Origin: Lachnospiraceae bacterium
GTDB taxonomy: Bacteria > Bacillota_A > Clostridia > Lachnospirales > Lachnospiraceae
Length of the DNA stretch: 8,764 nucleotides
Reading direction: 5' to 3'
NCBI GenBank assembly: GCA_017464045.1
Contig: JAFUEG010000072.1
Span: 1 to 8,764, forward strand
Made by a program: the position numbers and the translations under genes. A model generated the notes under the pieces. The model worked only from the letters and a program-made list of their open reading frames with translations. It did not search any database and had not been told where the DNA came from. Positions 6,731-8,764 of this stretch are shown here, piece by piece (position 1 is the first letter of the stretch; each line of letters starts with the position of its first letter).

Positions 6731-6760
6731 ATTATTACATTCTTATGCATACATTACCAA
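6731..6760 (-). promoter_or_regulatory. Candidate promoter of the ZIP gene
   Basis: TTGGTA (6760-6755) and AATAAT (6736-6731) are 18 bases apart, and the -10 box is preceded by TG at 6739-6738 (extended -10 form). Transcription would begin near 6724. That leaves only 12 bases before the ATG at 6712 but 30 before the ATG at 6694, which favours the later start. Neither box is perfect. Confidence 0.4.
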
Positions 6761-6771
6761 ATTATGCATAA
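6743..6771. repeat. Paired TTATGCATA sites at the ZIP promoter
   Basis: TTATGCATA occurs at 6743-6751 and 6762-6770, starting 19 bases apart, about two helical turns. The second extends to the perfect palindrome TTATGCATAA and overlaps the stop codon of the upstream gene. One site lies in the spacer of the candidate ZIP promoter and the other just upstream of its -35 box, as expected for a dimeric regulator. Because each copy is itself nearly palindromic, the pair could also fold as a 9-bp RNA hairpin with a 10-base loop. Confidence 0.4.
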
Positions 6772-7631
6772 AGAGAGAGTGTATCTATGATGTCAACTAT
6801 AACCTGAGTGTCTCTGTTAATCTTTTTAATCTCTTCAATATACTCAACCTTCTGTCTGTAATCGTGGTCAAAGGCATCCGACGCCATGTTAATTGCCACA
6901 AACAATTTATTGCCCATCAGATGAAGTGCAACATTACCATATCTTGCATTCAGACTCTCAATTCTCTCCATCATCTGAGGTGTCAAAAAATAAAATGCAT
7001 CATGTTCATAAAACGCATCGATTTTAAAAATCTTATTAAACATACCGCTTTCAAGCTTTAATTTATTATTTTTTGAAGATGCCTTATACATAAATGTGTT
7101 TGACAGACACCTAACCGATGCAACATTTTTATAAGGAAAATCAAAGGCAAACATTCTTCCCTTAAAATAAGTTGTTGTGTGAGAGTTTTTACCGGAAGTA
7201 TGATACTGAACCGTTACATCCGCCTGCTCGAAATGTATGCCGTTATAATCTGCCGAAAGATAATCCTCTGTTTTAAAACGATTACCCATCTGAACCAGAT
7301 TGAACATCCTTACAGCATCCTGTGTAAAGCCGCTCTCCCACATATAGTTTACATTTTGAAATCTTTCAGATAAAGCCTGAGTAACAAAGGTCTGCTTATA
7401 CAGGCGCTGAAATTCTTTCTTTACATTTTGACTTTTCTTCATATACGGTATCGCAGCTACAAAGAAAACAATCATAAAAATCTGAGCAAAAGATAAAAGC
7501 CCCGGTCCTACAACTGACGAAAACATTCCAAATACAATCCAAAGTGCAAACGGCACAATAATTATATAAACCTGAGACTGTATTTTTTTTCTTAATTCTT
7601 CGAGCTTATTAATCGTATCATAAATTCCCAT
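6762..7631 (-). CDS. DUF3137-type membrane protein
   Basis: The function of this family is not established. From ATG at 7631 the product has 289 residues. A short amphipathic N-terminus (coiled-coil-like KLEELRKKIQ) precedes two membrane helices at about 21-37 and 44-64 with a short turn between; the remaining 225 residues are probably cytosolic. The core is recognised from the pattern YFKGRMFAFDFPY, then LESGMFNKIFKIDAFYEHDAFYFLTPQMMERI and a later FVAIN, which I associate with DUF3137. A start at TTG 7637 is possible in frame, but GGGGGA lies six bases before the ATG, which is therefore preferred. The gene stands 88 bases after the LTA-synthase-like gene, with its own candidate extended -10 promoter, and 49 bases before the ZIP gene. 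The domain call is from memory of the motif pattern. Confidence 0.78.
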   Translation of the reverse strand: MGIYDTINKLEELRKKIQSQVYIIIVPFALWIVFGMFSSVVGPGLLSFAQIFMIVFFVAAIPYMKKSQNVKKEFQRLYKQTFVTQALSERFQNVNYMWESGFTQDAVRMFNLVQMGNRFKTEDYLSADYNGIHFEQADVTVQYHTSGKNSHTTTYFKGRMFAFDFPYKNVASVRCLSNTFMYKASSKNNKLKLESGMFNKIFKIDAFYEHDAFYFLTPQMMERIESLNARYGNVALHLMGNKLFVAINMASDAFDHDYRQKVEYIEEIKKINRDTQVIVDIIDTLSLYA

Positions 7632-7698
7632 AATCAATCCCCCTTATTTATTCTTCTATATCATATCATTTGTCTTTTATTATTGAATTCATATTAAG

Positions 7699-7707
7699 AT
7701 TATATCA
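7699..7707 (-). promoter_or_regulatory. Extended -10 promoter candidate for the DUF3137 gene
   Basis: TGATATAAT (7707-7699) contains a perfect TATAAT with the TG of an extended -10 element. The matching -35 position (7727-7722, AAGATT, inside the end of the upstream gene) is poor, which extended -10 promoters tolerate. The leader would be about 60 bases. No hairpin terminator is visible after the upstream stop. Confidence 0.45.
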
Positions 7708-7719
7708 TAACGTAAAAAA

Positions 7720-8764
7720 CTAATCTTTCTCCTTATTAAGATAATCATCTATGTATTTATAATAATTATAATCGCATATCTTTTCAGCCATATTGAATTT
7801 ATTTCTTACCTGTACCACCTTAGATGCAACATAATCCTCATCTATAGGCTTACCATCCAAACTCTTAACTTCTTGAGTGTTTCCATTATAGGAAATGCTG
7901 TCGGTAATAAAACTTCTGTCATTAAACATAACAAGTCCTTCACTATCAGACATAATATCCTGACCAACTAGCATCCTTGAATCATAGTCAAGTCCCATAA
8001 GATTTGAAACTGTCGGAAGTATATCCAGACTGCTGCAGCACTTATCTACATACACCGGTTTTTCCATGGATGCAGACCATATTCTAAGTGTATTTTCATA
8101 CCATTCAAAGGTATTGTCAAGAGTATATCCGGCAAGTTCATCCTCTACCTCCTTATTGTCATAAGGAACATGATCTGCAGTAAGTACAATCAGAGTATTG
8201 TCAGCTATCCCCTTACTTTCAAGTTCTTCCACAAGCTTTTCCATCGCAAGCTCCAACTCATACTGACATGCAATATATGCCTTTGTTGTCTCACTATAAT
8301 CCAAATCTTCGACCAAATCCATGTGTTTTTTAGCCATGGCATTTCCGCCAAAATTATACATCACATGACCGCTTACAGTTAAATAATATGTATGAAAAGG
8401 CTCATCATCCGCATATTCATCAAAGGTTGTTTCAATCATCCTTTCATCCGACTGCGGCCAGAGCATATTACCCCCGGGACCATACTCAGGCTCATAACCG
8501 CTTCCTACACCTATCCACTCGTAGCCCAGATTAGGATGAGATATATTTCTGTCATAATAATCATAATAATTATTATGATATCCTGTAACCTTATAGCCCT
8601 TATTTAAAAGCTGACGGCTTAATGTAAACATCATATCATTTTTGTTTTGTCCGGATTTTGCCATAGAAAGATATCCGCCATTTTTCGGCATAAGGCCCGT
8701 AAGGTCGGCATATTCTCCACCGAGAGTTGAACCATACCAAAGAGGTGTATAATAATTATCAAAG
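7720..8764 (-). CDS. LTA-synthase-family phosphoglycerol transferase (sulfatase fold), C-terminal part
   Basis: The frame is open to the window edge and encodes the last 347 residues; the Met at 8691 is internal, not a start. The first visible residues, FDNYYTPLWYGSTLGGEY, match the LtaS region around the nucleophilic Thr (here Thr13 of the visible part, bases 8727-8725). TVSGHVMYNF at about 130-139 is the usual conserved His block, and LTADHVPY supplies the Asp-His pair that binds the catalytic Mn/Mg. SSLDILPTVSNLMGL and GQDIMS are typical sulfatase-fold C-terminal elements. Family members have about five N-terminal membrane helices, which would lie outside the window, and an external catalytic domain that transfers glycerol-phosphate or similar groups to cell-envelope polymers. 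Whether this one makes lipoteichoic acid or decorates another glycan cannot be told. The product ends in a Lys/Tyr-rich tail, KEKD, with TAG stop. Confidence 0.87.
   Translation of the reverse strand, partial: FDNYYTPLWYGSTLGGEYADLTGLMPKNGGYLSMAKSGQNKNDMMFTLSRQLLNKGYKVTGYHNNYYDYYDRNISHPNLGYEWIGVGSGYEPEYGPGGNMLWPQSDERMIETTFDEYADDEPFHTYYLTVSGHVMYNFGGNAMAKKHMDLVEDLDYSETTKAYIACQYELELAMEKLVEELESKGIADNTLIVLTADHVPYDNKEVEDELAGYTLDNTFEWYENTLRIWSASMEKPVYVDKCCSSLDILPTVSNLMGLDYDSRMLVGQDIMSDSEGLVMFNDRSFITDSISYNGNTQEVKSLDGKPIDEDYVASKVVQVRNKFNMAEKICDYNYYKYIDDYLNKEKD

Noticed and set aside
8550..8582. AT-rich repeat-like run of ATAATA/TTATTATGA bases.
   Set aside because: It is explained by Asn/Tyr/Asp codons (HNNYYDYYDRN) of the LTA-synthase-like protein.
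8689..8691. ATG at 8691 as the start of the LTA-synthase-like gene.
   Set aside because: The frame upstream to the window edge is open and encodes the conserved catalytic Thr region, so this Met is internal.

Overview
The window is AT-rich, densely packed bacterial DNA in which every supportable gene lies on the minus strand, so transcription runs from high to low coordinates. Strong GGAGG-type ribosome binding sites, a subunit-type pyruvate:ferredoxin oxidoreductase, an LTA-synthase-like sulfatase-fold enzyme and an acidic 'DINDDD' secreted-protein style all point to an anaerobic low-GC Firmicute, most likely a Clostridia/Lachnospiraceae member. This placement is inferred from gene style, not from a marker gene.

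Layout in the direction of transcription: (1) 8764-7720, the C-terminal catalytic part of an LTA-synthase-family phosphoglycerol transferase, cut by the window edge; (2) 7631-6762, a two-helix membrane protein of the DUF3137 type; (3) 6712-5909, a ZIP-family metal transporter whose second metal motif is altered; (4) 5726-2713, a tightly coupled porC-porD-porA-porB operon for four-subunit pyruvate (2-oxoacid):ferredoxin oxidoreductase, with a good sigma-A-type promoter and a 22-bp inverted repeat in its leader; (5) 2702-1959, a zinc-knuckle/acidic-repeat/single-helix membrane protein gene whose frame is interrupted by an in-frame TAG at codon 18; (6) 1872-451, a membrane-anchored extracytoplasmic protein of unknown function; (7) 380-1, the N-terminus of an aconitase-family hydratase (YbhJ-like), cut by the other edge.

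The Por enzyme would oxidise pyruvate to acetyl-CoA and reduce ferredoxin, the central energy step of such anaerobes. The two membrane proteins behind porB share its direction and begin 10 nt after it, but nothing in their sequence ties them to pyruvate metabolism. I found no RNA gene, CRISPR array, insertion sequence or convincing intrinsic terminator.

Most worth a second look: the amber codon inside an otherwise intact CxxC zinc-knuckle gene, which a simple ORF call hides by starting at an internal GTG; the exact 39-bp tandem repeats in the same gene; the QN-LHDG replacement of the expected QN-x-PEG motif in the ZIP transporter; and the dyad symmetries at the por and ZIP promoters. I did not find a clearly new multi-gene system.
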